A DNA stretch of 64,000 nt from Oxalobacteraceae bacterium (GCA_947454475.1 CANGLD010000001.1:21915-85914); one strand, 5' to 3'; shown: positions 19,339 through 30,010, counted from the first letter of the stretch. The notes: generated from the sequence alone by a model not told the origin. Program-made: numbers and translations.

Positions 19339-22300
19339 TTAAGCAGCATGCTTACCTTGATCATCGCTGCCAAATTTTTGTAATGACAGACTTGCTAGCA
19401 AATCCTTTTCTTTTTGTTTTGCTGCATGCAGATGTCTTTCTTTAACATGACCATAGCCACGTATCTCTTCAGGAATACTAGCGATAGCTATGATCTGCTG
19501 GTAATTATTTGCAGTTAAGTTAGGCAGCAAGGACATTATCTGTGCTTTATATTGCAGTATCAATGCACGTTCAGTCTTGCGTTCTTCGGTATAACCAAAT
19601 GGATCAAGAAAACTGCCACGCAAAAACCGTAGGCTGGCTAGTATAGGAAAAACTTTTCCTACCCATGACCCAAATTCACGTTTAATTAAATGCCCTTGTG
19701 CATCATGCTTAGATAACAAAGGTGGAGCTAAATGATATTTAATGGCGTAGTCGCCTTCAAATATAGTGGCAATTTTTTCTTTAAAGCGGCCATTTGAATG
19801 TAGACGTGCCACTTCATATTCATCTTTGTAAGCCATAAGTTTGAATAAATATTTTGCGACAGCTGTTGTCAGTTTTAATCCAGAACTTCCTTCATGCAGC
19901 TTTTCTTCTGCTGCCTTTATCTGATTAACAAAATCTTCATAGCTTTTTGCATAAGCTTGGTTTTGATAAGCGCGTAAAAATGCACTACGCTGCGCTACAA
20001 CTTCTTCCAAGCTAGGCGTACGTTTAAATGTAATCACTTGCCCTGGTGCGATCACACTTAATTCTTTTTCCACGGCTGCTAAATCATGGGCTGCCAGACG
20101 ACCCCAAGCAAATGATTGCTGATTAAATTCTATAGACACGCCATTTAACGCTATTGATTGTAATATCGCAGCTTCTGATAAAGGCACCCATCCTTGTTGC
20201 CATGCATAACCCAACATAAACATATTTGTAGCTATTGCATCACCCATGAGTGCGGTTGCAATTTTTCCTGCATCTATAGCTGCGACAGCTTCTGCTCCAC
20301 ACGCTGTACGGATTTTTTCTACTGCACCTGCATCAGGATATTTCCAGTCTGGATTTTTTACAAAAGCTGCTGTTGGTGCAAGCGTAGAATTCAATGCTGC
20401 ATGAGTGCGTTGATTACCCATACGTGACAGAGCATCTTTGCTTGCAGCGACAATCACATCACAACCTATGACGAGATCCGCTGCGCCAGTACCGACTCGC
20501 GTAGCATGTATCTGCTCAGGTGCATCAGCTAGTCGGACATGCGACATCACTGGCCCACCTTTTTGCGCTAAGCCACTCATGTCTAAGACTGTACAAGCTT
20601 TACCTTGTACATGCGCAGCCATAGCAAGAATTTGACCTACTGTGACCACACCTGTTCCCCCTATGCCTGTCACTAGCACGCCATACGGTTGCGCTGTTGA
20701 TGGCAATTGCGGAGTGGGTAGTGTTGCAGCACGTTCTAGCGCTGATATTTTTTTACCTGTTACATCAGCTAATGCGGCTTTCTTAGGTTTGCGTAGCTGA
20801 CCACCTTCTACGGTAACAAAGCTAGGACAAAAACCTGTGACGCAAGAAAAATCTTTATTACAACTAGACTGATTAATTTCGCGCTTACGTCCAAAATCTG
20901 TTTCTAATGGCTCTATAGATAAACAATTAGATTGCACACCACAATCACCACAACCTTCACATACAGCTTCATTAATCACGGTGCGTTTTGCTGGATCAGG
21001 ATATTCATTGCGTTTACGACGACGTCTTTTTTCAGAAGCACATGTCTGGTCGTAAATCATGGCGGAAACACCTTTTACTTCACGTAGTTCGCGTTGCACT
21101 GCATCGAGCTCACTGCGATGACGTATCGTGACGCCGGGCGCCCAATTGGTATGCTCAGGATATTTATCTGGTTCATCTGTCACCACGATGATTGGATGCA
21201 CACCTTCTGCTGCCACTTGACGTGAAATAGTCGCGGGATCTAAAGGGCCATCATGATGCTGCCCACCTGTCATAGCGACTGCATCATTAAATAAAATTTT
21301 ATAGGTCATATTGACCTTTGCCGAGACAGCGGCACGAATGGCTAATAAGCCTGAATGAAAATAAGTGCCATCACCTATATTGGCAAACACATGTTGTTCA
21401 GACGTGAAGGGCGCTTGACCTATCCATGTAGTTCCTTCTGCACCCATATGGGTAAAAGTGGTAGTAGATCTATCCATCCACAAGGCCATGTAATGACAAC
21501 CTATACCGGCTAAAGCACGACTACCCTCTGGAACTTTAGTGGATGTGTTGTGTGGACAGCCCGAGCAAAAGTGCGGAATACGATCGGTTTGTGTATCAGG
21601 CTTGCTCGTGACTTTTAATACAGATTCACGCGCTTCAAGAAAAGCGATGCGCTCATTCACCCGTTTTTCTATAGGATGACCAACATAATATTTTGCAATA
21701 CGCGCAGCGATGGCACGCGCTATTTGTGTGGGATTAAGTTCATACGTGCCGGGCAATAACCAATCACCATGACCTTCACGACGGACGTTGCTCCACTCTC
21801 CCGTGTCATCAAATTTTCCAACTACACGAGGACGCACATCATCACGCCAGTTATATAACTCTTCTTTTAATTGATACTCGAGTAGCTGACGTTTTTCTTC
21901 TACCACCAACACTTCTTCTAAGCCTTGCGCAAACTCTCGTACACCTGTTGCTTCTAAAGGCCACGTCATACCAACTTTATATAAACGCAGGCCTATGTCA
22001 CGCGCAACACTTTCATCTATTCCTAAATCTTCTAAAGCTTGTCGTGTATCGAGATAAGACTTACCAGCGGTAAGTATGCCAAAGCGGGCGTTAGGACTAT
22101 CCCAAATTAATCGATCAATTTTATTTGCACGCACATAAGCTAGTGCTGCATACCATTTATGATTAACCAGTCGTTCTTCTTGATCCAACACGGCATCAGG
22201 CCAACGTATATTTAAACCACCCTGTGGCATAGCAAAATCATCGGGCAAAATAATATTTACACGATTAGGGTTGATATCAACGGTAGCACCTGATTCCACA

Positions 22301-22944
22301 ATATCGGTGACACATTTAAGCGCTACCCACAAACCGGTATAGCGGCTCATAGCCCAACCGTGTAATCCGTAGTCTAAATATTCTTGTACAGATGATGGAT
22401 AAAAAACCGGTATGCCACATGCTTTAAGTATGTGTTCACTTTGATGTGCATTGGTAGAGGATTTTGCTGCATGATCATCCCCTGCTAACACTAATACACC
22501 GCCATGGGGAGCAGTGCCTGCTCCGTTAGCATGTTTAAACACATCGCCTGATCGATCTACACCAGGCCCTTTGCCATACCAAATAGAAAATACGCCGTCG
22601 TACTGTGCGCCTGGAAACAGATTAACTTGCTGTGTGCCCCATACACTCGTCGCAGCTAGATCTTCATTCACACCCGGTACAAATTTCACATGATGTGCAT
22701 CGAGATATTTTTTTGCCTTCATGGCAGTCTGATCCACACTGCCTAAAGGTGAACCACGATAACCAGTGATAAAGCCTGCTGTATTTAAGCCAGCGGCCAT
22801 ATCACGCTGTCTTTGCATCATAGGCAAGCGTATTAATGCCTGCGTTCCGGTCAAAAATACACGGCCATGATCTTTAGTGTATTTATCGTCGAGAGAAATC
22901 GCATCTGCAAGTTGATCTTGCTGTTTCTCCATGGGTGCGTTCAT
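19339..22944 (-). CDS. fused indolepyruvate ferredoxin oxidoreductase (2-oxoacid:acceptor oxidoreductase)
   Basis: 1201 aa; TPP domain (CSGCPHNTSTKVPEGSRALAGIGCHYMALWMDR), Fe-S cluster Cys run (CEGCGDCGVQSNC), gamma domain GVLVTGIGGTGVVTVGQILAMAA. Confidence 0.92.
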   Translation of the reverse strand: MNAPMEKQQDQLADAISLDDKYTKDHGRVFLTGTQALIRLPMMQRQRDMAAGLNTAGFITGYRGSPLGSVDQTAMKAKKYLDAHHVKFVPGVNEDLAATSVWGTQQVNLFPGAQYDGVFSIWYGKGPGVDRSGDVFKHANGAGTAPHGGVLVLAGDDHAAKSSTNAHQSEHILKACGIPVFYPSSVQEYLDYGLHGWAMSRYTGLWVALKCVTDIVESGATVDINPNRVNIILPDDFAMPQGGLNIRWPDAVLDQEERLVNHKWYAALAYVRANKIDRLIWDSPNARFGILTAGKSYLDTRQALEDLGIDESVARDIGLRLYKVGMTWPLEATGVREFAQGLEEVLVVEEKRQLLEYQLKEELYNWRDDVRPRVVGKFDDTGEWSNVRREGHGDWLLPGTYELNPTQIARAIAARIAKYYVGHPIEKRVNERIAFLEARESVLKVTSKPDTQTDRIPHFCSGCPHNTSTKVPEGSRALAGIGCHYMALWMDRSTTTFTHMGAEGTTWIGQAPFTSEQHVFANIGDGTYFHSGLLAIRAAVSAKVNMTYKILFNDAVAMTGGQHHDGPLDPATISRQVAAEGVHPIIVVTDEPDKYPEHTNWAPGVTIRHRSELDAVQRELREVKGVSAMIYDQTCASEKRRRRKRNEYPDPAKRTVINEAVCEGCGDCGVQSNCLSIEPLETDFGRKREINQSSCNKDFSCVTGFCPSFVTVEGGQLRKPKKAALADVTGKKISALERAATLPTPQLPSTAQPYGVLVTGIGGTGVVTVGQILAMAAHVQGKACTVLDMSGLAQKGGPVMSHVRLADAPEQIHATRVGTGAADLVIGCDVIVAASKDALSRMGNQRTHAALNSTLAPTAAFVKNPDWKYPDAGAVEKIRTACGAEAVAAIDAGKIATALMGDAIATNMFMLGYAWQQGWVPLSEAAILQSIALNGVSIEFNQQSFAWGRLAAHDLAAVEKELSVIAPGQVITFKRTPSLEEVVAQRSAFLRAYQNQAYAKSYEDFVNQIKAAEEKLHEGSSGLKLTTAVAKYLFKLMAYKDEYEVARLHSNGRFKEKIATIFEGDYAIKYHLAPPLLSKHDAQGHLIKREFGSWVGKVFPILASLRFLRGSFLDPFGYTEERKTERALILQYKAQIMSLLPNLTANNYQQIIAIASIPEEIRGYGHVKERHLHAAKQKEKDLLASLSLQKFGSDDQGKHAA

Positions 22945-23197
22945 GACCGTCCTTGTATTGGGTTACTAGCTAATTGCAGTATAGGCAGGGTATGCGCCCG
23001 CGACAAATCAAAAATATTCATGCTTATACATTAAGAATTGTAGTGCATGAAAGGGGATTCAACTTGCAGCTCGTTCTATTCTGGCGACCATTATTTTCAG
23101 CCAAATTCAGGTGTTTTGGCGATTTACCCTTTCATAAGTGGCACTTAATATCTACTAACTGTGAGGAATCCTCGTTATTTATGTAAATACCATGTTC

Positions 23198-23331
23198 CAC
23201 CTCACGAAACCCCTCACTAGATAGGGTTAAGGTGATTTGCTCTCAGATTACGACTGCATTACGGAATGCGCTGTGAAGTCACACAGCAGGTTTCTGTAAC
23301 TAGAAGTAATTCGGGCGCTGTTACTCACCTT
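23198..23331 (+). promoter_or_regulatory. candidate structured leader upstream of EF-hand gene
   Basis: AAGGTGA (23229-23235) can pair with TCACCTT (23325-23331, 7 bp) or, in part, with CACCT (23198-23202); hairpins GCATT/AATGC and CTGTG/CACAG lie inside. Confidence 0.4.
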
Positions 23332-23384
23332 ATTCAGCAAATAATGTTTTGGGATTTTTTTAATCATTTTTTAGAAAGAGCTTT

Positions 23385-23855
23385 ATGAAAATGCATCAAT
23401 TAGTCTTACTCACAGGTTTAGCCATTTCTGCCTTTGCACATGCTAATCATCATGAAGGCCATACTAAGCACGATGGTGATATGCGCGATGGTGGCATGCA
23501 TCCCCTGTTTAGTCAGTTTGATAAAGACAAAGATGGAAAAATCAGTCAGGTAGAACTCAAAGAAGGTATGGATAAATTATTTACGGATATCGATACCAAC
23601 AAAGATGGCTTTATTACTAAAGACGAAATGCAAGCGCATCACAAGTTGATGCATGAAAAATATCAAGGTGCAATGCAAGAGCATTGGAAGCTGGCGGATA
23701 AAGATGGCGATGGCTTGCTAAGTAAGGCTGAAGCAGAAAGTGGTGATATGCCGCGCTTAGTAAAAGATTTCGACAAACTCGATAAAAACAAAGATGGCAA
23801 ACTCAGCCATGAAGAAATTGAAGAGGGTATGAAAAAAAGACACAAGTCACATTAA
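23385..23855 (+). CDS. secreted four-EF-hand calcium-binding protein
   Basis: Signal peptide and four loops: DKDKDGKISQVE, DTNKDGFITKDE, DKDGDGLLSKAE, DKNKDGKLSHEE. Confidence 0.93.
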   Translation: MKMHQLVLLTGLAISAFAHANHHEGHTKHDGDMRDGGMHPLFSQFDKDKDGKISQVELKEGMDKLFTDIDTNKDGFITKDEMQAHHKLMHEKYQGAMQEHWKLADKDGDGLLSKAEAESGDMPRLVKDFDKLDKNKDGKLSHEEIEEGMKKRHKSH

Positions 23856-23884
23856 TTTTTATTACACGCTGTTTTGCGTGTGCC

Positions 23885-23916
23885 GGATCCGATCACCCCC
23901 TCGGATCCTTTTTTAT
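23885..23916 (+). terminator. rho-independent terminator after EF-hand gene
   Basis: GGATCCGA-tcaccccc-TCGGATCC followed by TTTTTTATTTTT. Confidence 0.9.
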
Positions 23917-23940
23917 TTTTAAAATTGATGACGAGCGCAT

Positions 23941-25194
23941 TTAATTCAACACTCGCTCTATAGCAGCCACTCGTGCTTTGTGTATAGCATCTGCAATAGG
24001 CTCAGCAGCATTGCCCGTTACTTGAGCAGACACGGTTGCAGCTATAGCTCCTGCCGGCACGGCCTGAGCTGCTGCAAGTGCTACTCTTAGTTTTGTAGTT
24101 TGAGGCAATATCAGATGATGTGATTCCGTTAGCGTTAGTTGATGACATTCCATGGCCACTAACAATTCACCAAAGCGCTCTGGTCTGCGCAATGCATCAC
24201 AACGTTCTAATAATTTCACTAATAACTCTGCTGGTAACTCTTTTGCTCGATGCAGATTATTTAATTCTCTTGCAAGTATGATTGCTAAATCACGCACCTC
24301 ATTTTGCATCTTTAGTCGAGCACAGAGTGTCTCGACTAATTTTGTACTGAGTGTTAAGAGTGTAGAAGTGTTAGATTCATTCTGATTCTCTCTATTCACT
24401 TCCTCCACATCACACAGCAATGCCGCAACACGAATCGCTAGGTTAGTATTTTTTTCAGCTGCGGCATCGACCACCTGCATTGCATGTAAGAAGGCAGTCG
24501 TTTCTGACTGAGAAAAATTGGTATGCGGGGTTTTTTCTAGTGCAGCCAACTCAGGCAGAATTTTTTCTAACGCACCACATTCTTGCAAGACCTGAAGCAT
24601 GCGCGATGGTTTTTTCTCCATCAGTCCACGCGATAATTCTTGCCACACGCGTTCTGGTACAAGTGCATCCACCTCACCAGCATGCACCATATGCTGCATG
24701 AGCTGCATCGTTTCAGGAGCAATATTAAAATCATGAAACCGCGCTGCAAATCTCGCTAGTCGCAAGATGCGAACTGGGTCTTCAGCAAATGCGGTTGATA
24801 CATGTCGGAAGATTTTATTTTGTATATCTGCTTGACCACCATAGGGATCCGTCAAATTGCCATGCTCATCCATCGCAATGGCATTGATGGTCAAATCTCT
24901 ACGCATTAAATCTTGTTCTAGCGTGACATCAGCTGCAGCATGAAAAACAAATCCAGCATAACCAGGTGCAGTTTTGCGCTCTGTACGTGCTAATGCATAT
25001 TCTTCGTGTGTGTCGGGATGAAGGAAGACAGGAAAATCTTTACCTACTGGTAAATATCCTAAGGCTTGCATTTGCTGTGGGTCTGCCCCCACTACCACAT
25101 AGTCGCGATCTTTAACTGGCAGACCAAGTAAGGCATCTCGCACCGCGCCACCTACGGTATAGATAGAAAATGGCTGTGACATTTTTTTAGTCAC
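23941..25194 (-). CDS. cca: multifunctional CCA tRNA nucleotidyltransferase
   Basis: IYTVGGAVRDALLGLPVKDRDYVVVGA; RRDLTINAIAMDE; EDPVRILRLARFAARF. Confidence 0.95.
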   Translation of the reverse strand: MTKKMSQPFSIYTVGGAVRDALLGLPVKDRDYVVVGADPQQMQALGYLPVGKDFPVFLHPDTHEEYALARTERKTAPGYAGFVFHAAADVTLEQDLMRRDLTINAIAMDEHGNLTDPYGGQADIQNKIFRHVSTAFAEDPVRILRLARFAARFHDFNIAPETMQLMQHMVHAGEVDALVPERVWQELSRGLMEKKPSRMLQVLQECGALEKILPELAALEKTPHTNFSQSETTAFLHAMQVVDAAAEKNTNLAIRVAALLCDVEEVNRENQNESNTSTLLTLSTKLVETLCARLKMQNEVRDLAIILARELNNLHRAKELPAELLVKLLERCDALRRPERFGELLVAMECHQLTLTESHHLILPQTTKLRVALAAAQAVPAGAIAATVSAQVTGNAAEPIADAIHKARVAAIERVLN

Positions 25195-26116
25195 GCGCTA
25201 AATAATGTGGCGCCACTGCCTCTAGCGGTGTGGCCTGCCAATCTGGCGGCAACTGACTACGAGAACCGGCCACATTATCTACTTTCATAGAATCGACATT
25301 ATCACGACTCATGAGTGGACCACCCGGCACATACTCCAGCATCCACGCCTGACATTTCGCTAAGAAATTCGGCAAGCCTATCAATGGCCGCATATGCCCA
25401 CTATAAGACCCCGCTAGTTTAATTAACTCACGCAAGGTATAGACCTGCGAACCAACTAGATCATAGGTTTTTCCATACGTCTGCTGATTATCTATTGCAG
25501 CAACAAATGCATGGGCTACGTCTCGGACATAGACTGGCTGAAATTTCGCCTCTGTTCCACCCAAGGCTAAGACAGGCATCAATTTTTGTAACTTGGCAAA
25601 TAGATTGAGAAATTTATCTTCTTCACCAAACACCACTGATGGACGCATGATGGTGACATCTAAAAACGGTGCTTCCAACATAATTTTTTCAGCAGCCGCT
25701 TTGGAACGCAAATACATGGAAGGCGCATTTAAACCCACGCCAAGTGCACTCATATGTAAGCAACGTCTTACGTTTTGTGTACGACAAGCACGTACTAATT
25801 TGCGTGTTAGCTCAACATGTGCACGCTCAAAATCACGGCCCCATTTACTACCCGCTCGACTTTGCTGTGAATGCAATACACCAACTAAATTAATCACTGC
25901 ATCAGCGCGTTGTACTAAGGACGATAACGTCGCATCATCCATGATGTCTGCTTCTACAATTTGCACAGTCGGCAATACCAATAAATGACGCGCTCTGTTG
26001 TAACGTCGTGTAGGTACGATGACTTTATAACCTGCTGCTGCTAATTGTGCTGCAATATGGGTACCGATAAAACCGCTACCACCTAAGAGCAGAATAGATT
26101 CATGTCGCATAGTCAC
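25187..26116 (-). CDS. complex I NDUFA9-type NAD(P)-binding protein
   Basis: ILLLGGSGFIGTHIAAQLAAAGYKVIVPTR; VTIMRPSVVFGEEDKFLNLFAKL. Confidence 0.87.
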   Translation of the reverse strand: MTMRHESILLLGGSGFIGTHIAAQLAAAGYKVIVPTRRYNRARHLLVLPTVQIVEADIMDDATLSSLVQRADAVINLVGVLHSQQSRAGSKWGRDFERAHVELTRKLVRACRTQNVRRCLHMSALGVGLNAPSMYLRSKAAAEKIMLEAPFLDVTIMRPSVVFGEEDKFLNLFAKLQKLMPVLALGGTEAKFQPVYVRDVAHAFVAAIDNQQTYGKTYDLVGSQVYTLRELIKLAGSYSGHMRPLIGLPNFLAKCQAWMLEYVPGGPLMSRDNVDSMKVDNVAGSRSQLPPDWQATPLEAVAPHYLARD

Positions 26117-26134
26117 TCTGCAAAATTTATAACA

Positions 26135-28096
26135 TTAAGGAAGATCGCCTAATTCAGGCAAATTCGCATCACCTGGCATAACGTAGCCTAGTCTTGCTTT
26201 AAGTGATTGCGGTTTATTTTCAAACAAAGCTGCATACCACGTCGCATTCGCTAATACGCTTTTAACGTAATTACGCGTTTCTGAAAAAGGTATGGTTTCA
26301 GCAAATATGGCACCTTCTATCGGTTTTTCTAAAGTTGCACGCCACATTCTTGGTCGTCCTGGACCAGCATTGTAAGCTGCTGTTGCTAGTGTCTGTGAAC
26401 CGCCTAAATTATTTAACACCATATTGAGATATTGCGTACCCAAGGTAATGTTAGTGCGTGTGTCATTTAAATTATTTAATGTAAAACCAACCATACCAAT
26501 TTTACGTGCCACATACTTTGCAGTCGATGGCATGATTTGCATTAAACCTGAGGCACCCACATTCGAACGAGCTGATTTAACAAAACGCGATTCTTGACGT
26601 ATCAATCCGTAGACCCACGCTTTATCTAAACCCATAGGTTGCGTTGCGGTGTGCATGATGTCATCGTGAGGAGCCGGATAACGATGCGTAAAATCTAATT
26701 CCACTCTAGCGCGATCTGCTGTTGTCACCATTCTGTCTAATACATCACTTTGACGCGCGAATTCTGCTGCTGCTAACAGCTGACGTTCATTCATCCGACG
26801 CAATTGCCAATTCCATTCGCGATTGCCTTCAAATCGCAAACCCAAATCAAAAAAACGAAATGCATGTTGAAAGCCTGGATTGTTAGAGGCTTCTGCTAAT
26901 TCTTCCGACTTAGGCGCAACAGGCTTATCGGACACCATGGCTTTTTGACCCAGTTCTTCATTCGCTAACAAGCCATAAAAATTTGAGAGCGATGCGATGG
27001 ATTGAAAATGTTTTTGCGCCTCTTCATTGCGACCCTGTGCTTTATCTGCTCGTCCATGCCAATACACCCAAGATGCATCTTTTTGTAATTCAGGTGGCAT
27101 ACTACTAATGGCCTTACTCACCATGCTCCAGTCACCTGCACGTAATGCAGCACGTGCACGCCATTGATAGCCATCTTGAGATAATTGCACACCCCATGTT
27201 CTACTCCAATAACTAGCCGCATCACGCGACAGTTGTAATGAAGCTTGTAATGCGATTTGTGCCCACGCTAGTGATTGCTCTTCTGCGCTTAATCTATTTA
27301 AAACTTTATTCAAAGCCTTAACAGATTTTGCAGGCTCATGTCGCGCTACGCGTCCTAAAGCGATAATAAATAATTCATGCGAGGTACGCGGCGCAACAAT
27401 GCCGCGATCAATGACTGATCCAGGTTTATCAATAGCTAAGGCTAATTGTTTTTCTGTCGCATCGGTCACGCTTGCAAGTCGGCGTGCCAAACTGATTTGG
27501 CTATATTCAGCTGCTAAACGAATCTGATGCCAGACATCATCCGTATTAAAATATTTTTCTTTGTAGAGATTTACAATTAATTCTGCACAGGCGACACCAT
27601 ATTGATTCGGTTGCAACAGCAATTCTCTAGCTTGCTTGGCTACATTCTCACGTTTATTCACACGCGAAAGTAAGGCATAGCATTTAACTTGCGTATCGTC
27701 ATTTAGAGTAAATAAGGGATATTGCTCATCAAAGGTGCGCCATATATGAGCATGACCTAATAGTAGTAACCAGTCATTACGCAAACGATCTGCAATAGCC
27801 GTACCTGCATATTTATCCATAAAGGCGCGTATTTCACCTTCTGGTGCTGAAATTAATCTAGGATACAGACGATAGTATTCAACGTAAGATGGAATAGGGT
27901 AGTTAGCAAGGCGATCCGCTATTCTTCCTGCTAGCGCAATGTCACCTCGCAATGAAGCATCACGCAGCATTAAAAAATCTGCATCGGCAGGTGTTAGCGT
28001 GAGTTCATTGCGCGCTGCGTTTGCTGGAGCACAAATGAAGGCGACACCGCTCAGTATTTCAAGCACGACGACAAGCAGACAAACAATTTTCTTCAT
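26135..28096 (-). CDS. soluble lytic murein transglycosylase
   Basis: SLT domain: GLIRQESRFVKSARSNVGASGLMQIMPSTAKYVARKIG, TAAYNAGPGRPRMWR; start likely MKKIVCLLVV at 28096. Confidence 0.93.
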   Translation of the reverse strand: MKKIVCLLVVVLEILSGVAFICAPANAARNELTLTPADADFLMLRDASLRGDIALAGRIADRLANYPIPSYVEYYRLYPRLISAPEGEIRAFMDKYAGTAIADRLRNDWLLLLGHAHIWRTFDEQYPLFTLNDDTQVKCYALLSRVNKRENVAKQARELLLQPNQYGVACAELIVNLYKEKYFNTDDVWHQIRLAAEYSQISLARRLASVTDATEKQLALAIDKPGSVIDRGIVAPRTSHELFIIALGRVARHEPAKSVKALNKVLNRLSAEEQSLAWAQIALQASLQLSRDAASYWSRTWGVQLSQDGYQWRARAALRAGDWSMVSKAISSMPPELQKDASWVYWHGRADKAQGRNEEAQKHFQSIASLSNFYGLLANEELGQKAMVSDKPVAPKSEELAEASNNPGFQHAFRFFDLGLRFEGNREWNWQLRRMNERQLLAAAEFARQSDVLDRMVTTADRARVELDFTHRYPAPHDDIMHTATQPMGLDKAWVYGLIRQESRFVKSARSNVGASGLMQIMPSTAKYVARKIGMVGFTLNNLNDTRTNITLGTQYLNMVLNNLGGSQTLATAAYNAGPGRPRMWRATLEKPIEGAIFAETIPFSETRNYVKSVLANATWYAALFENKPQSLKARLGYVMPGDANLPELGDLP

Positions 28097-28187
28097 AATC
28101 CCTGTTTCAAATTTCCGAATATCAATAGTGTGTTTAGAATAGCATGTCATACCTAATGAATCGGTATGAAATAACCATTATTAAGCT

Positions 28188-28742
28188 ATGCAAGCTAACC
28201 ACGACAAATCTGCATTACGACACTCACTGATTGCGGCACGCAAGGCTTTATCAGCTGAAAACAAAATGCAGTCAGATCAACGCATCATGGCGGGGATACT
28301 CGCCTTTCTGAACTCACACCCAGTGAGTGTATTGGGCGTTTATTTACCGTTATCAGGTGAGCCCGACCTCATGCCTCTGGTTGAAACGCTGCATAAGCGT
28401 GATATTCGTATCGCACTACCCGTGGTGTTAGAAAAAAATCAGGCATTGCACTACGCAACTTGGCAGCCCGGTGACACACTTGTTAAAGATGCAAGCGGCA
28501 CCATGGCACCCGCTAACCGCGATGCATTTATTTCACCTGAATTAATTCTTGTTCCGTGTGTAGGCTTTACAGAAACACGTTATCGCTTAGGCTATGGCGG
28601 TGGTTATTTTGATCGAACCCTAGCTCAACCAATCAAACCACTTGCAGTGGGTATCGCCTATGCTTTTACTTGCGTAGCATTTGCTGCATCGGCTCATGAC
28701 ATCGCACTAGACTGGATACTCACGGAAGAAAAATTAATTTGA
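28188..28742 (+). CDS. 5-formyltetrahydrofolate cyclo-ligase
   Basis: LRHSLIAARKALS; LILVPCVGFTETRYRLGYGGGYFDRTLA. Confidence 0.93.
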   Translation: MQANHDKSALRHSLIAARKALSAENKMQSDQRIMAGILAFLNSHPVSVLGVYLPLSGEPDLMPLVETLHKRDIRIALPVVLEKNQALHYATWQPGDTLVKDASGTMAPANRDAFISPELILVPCVGFTETRYRLGYGGGYFDRTLAQPIKPLAVGIAYAFTCVAFAASAHDIALDWILTEEKLI

Positions 28743-29588
28743 GTTAGCAAGACCCAAGCGCTGCAATATTGCCATGGTTGGCGCAGCTTGATTCAAGGTA
28801 TAGAAATGCAGCCCAGGTGCACCACCTTTGAGTAATTGTTCACATAGCGCTGTCACGACATCTAAACCAAAGGCGCGTATAGATTCTGTATCGTCACCAA
28901 AGCTAGCTAGTTTTAATTTAACCCAACGCGGTATCTCTGCTCCACACATTTCAGAAAAGCGCATGAGTTGTGTGTAATTGGTGATAGGCATAATGCCGGC
29001 TACGATAGGCACATCCACACCCAGCTTGCGTGCTTCATCAACAAAACGGAAATACGCATCGGTATTATAAAAATATTGCGTGATTGCAGAATTTGCACCC
29101 GCCTGTATTTTGCGTACGAAATTTTTTATATCTTCTTGCGGCGATTTTGCTTGTGGATGCATTTCAGGATAGGCCGCCGCTTCTATATGAAACCAATCGC
29201 CGGTTTCTGCGCGTATAAATTCTATCAACTCATTTGCATAACTAAACTGGCCAGATGAAAAACCACCTGCGCCATAACCGCTAGGCAAATCACCACGTAA
29301 GGCAACTAATTGTTTAATGCCATGTGATTTATATTCTGTGATTAAGTCACGCAACTCTTCGCGAGTGCGTCCGATACAAGATAAATGCGGCGCAGCTTGT
29401 AAACCTTCAGCGCGTATTTCTAAAACGGTGTCACGTGTACCGGATTGCGTAGAACCACCAGCACCGAAAGTAACGGAGAAATAAGCCGGATGTAAAGCAG
29501 CAAGCTTAGATCTAACGACACGTAATTTATCTGCACCTTCAGCTGTTTTAGGTGGGAAGAATTCAATACTAAATAATTGTTCGCGCAT
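28734..29588 (-). CDS. metF: methylenetetrahydrofolate reductase
   Basis: FSIEFFPPKTAEGADKLR; LSCIGRTREEL; VALRGDLPSGYG; GLHFYTLNQA. Confidence 0.95.
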   Translation of the reverse strand: MREQLFSIEFFPPKTAEGADKLRVVRSKLAALHPAYFSVTFGAGGSTQSGTRDTVLEIRAEGLQAAPHLSCIGRTREELRDLITEYKSHGIKQLVALRGDLPSGYGAGGFSSGQFSYANELIEFIRAETGDWFHIEAAAYPEMHPQAKSPQEDIKNFVRKIQAGANSAITQYFYNTDAYFRFVDEARKLGVDVPIVAGIMPITNYTQLMRFSEMCGAEIPRWVKLKLASFGDDTESIRAFGLDVVTALCEQLLKGGAPGLHFYTLNQAAPTMAILQRLGLANSN

Positions 29589-29930
29589 TTATTTTCTTAT
29601 GAAAATCGCTGACAGCAGCCATGAAATCACACTGTAAAGCAGTGCACCCATTACAGCCGAGGAAAACCCTGCCACCTGAAATCCTTGCACTAGATCAGAG
29701 GCTGCCCAAAACATCAGGCCATTAATCACGAGTATAAATAAACCCAGTGTGAGAACTGTGACAGGAAAGGTAAAAAAAATCAGTATGGGTCGAATCAGCG
29801 TATTGATTAATCCCAGCACTAGCGCAGCAACGAATGCTGTCGCAAAGCTATCGATTTGCACTGTCTCTAAGATTAAGGGCAAAACGAATAAAGCGATGGT
29901 GTTAATCAGCCAGATCAGTAGCAAGCGCAT
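29589..29930 (-). CDS. 4-TMS holin-superfamily-IV membrane protein (not a phage gene)
   Basis: MRLLLIWLINTIALFVLPLIL...LVLGLINTLIRPILIFFTFPVTVLTLGLF; start reassigned from 29996. Confidence 0.85.
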   Translation of the reverse strand: MRLLLIWLINTIALFVLPLILETVQIDSFATAFVAALVLGLINTLIRPILIFFTFPVTVLTLGLFILVINGLMFWAASDLVQGFQVAGFSSAVMGALLYSVISWLLSAIFIRK

Positions 29931-29956
29931 CTTCGATCCGAAAAGTAAAAAATGAA

Positions 29957-29986
29957 AATGGATTCCGGCGCAAACCGGAATCCATT
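29957..29986 (-). terminator. perfect hairpin downstream of ahcY, REP-like or terminator
   Basis: AATGGATTCCGG-cgcaaa-CCGGAATCCATT, 12 bp stem, followed on the minus strand by a T-rich run. Confidence 0.55.
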
Positions 29987-30010
29987 CAAAGCACAAACAC
30001 GAAGAACAAA

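Noticed and set aside
23229-23331. tRNA-like reading of the 7-bp closing stem
   Set aside because: Spans 103 nt, has no TTCGA-type T-loop and no proper anticodon arm; not a tRNA.
29589-29996. Phage holin suggesting prophage remnant
   Set aside because: Family name only; the protein is a chromosomal four-helix membrane protein next to ahcY/metF and no other phage gene is present.
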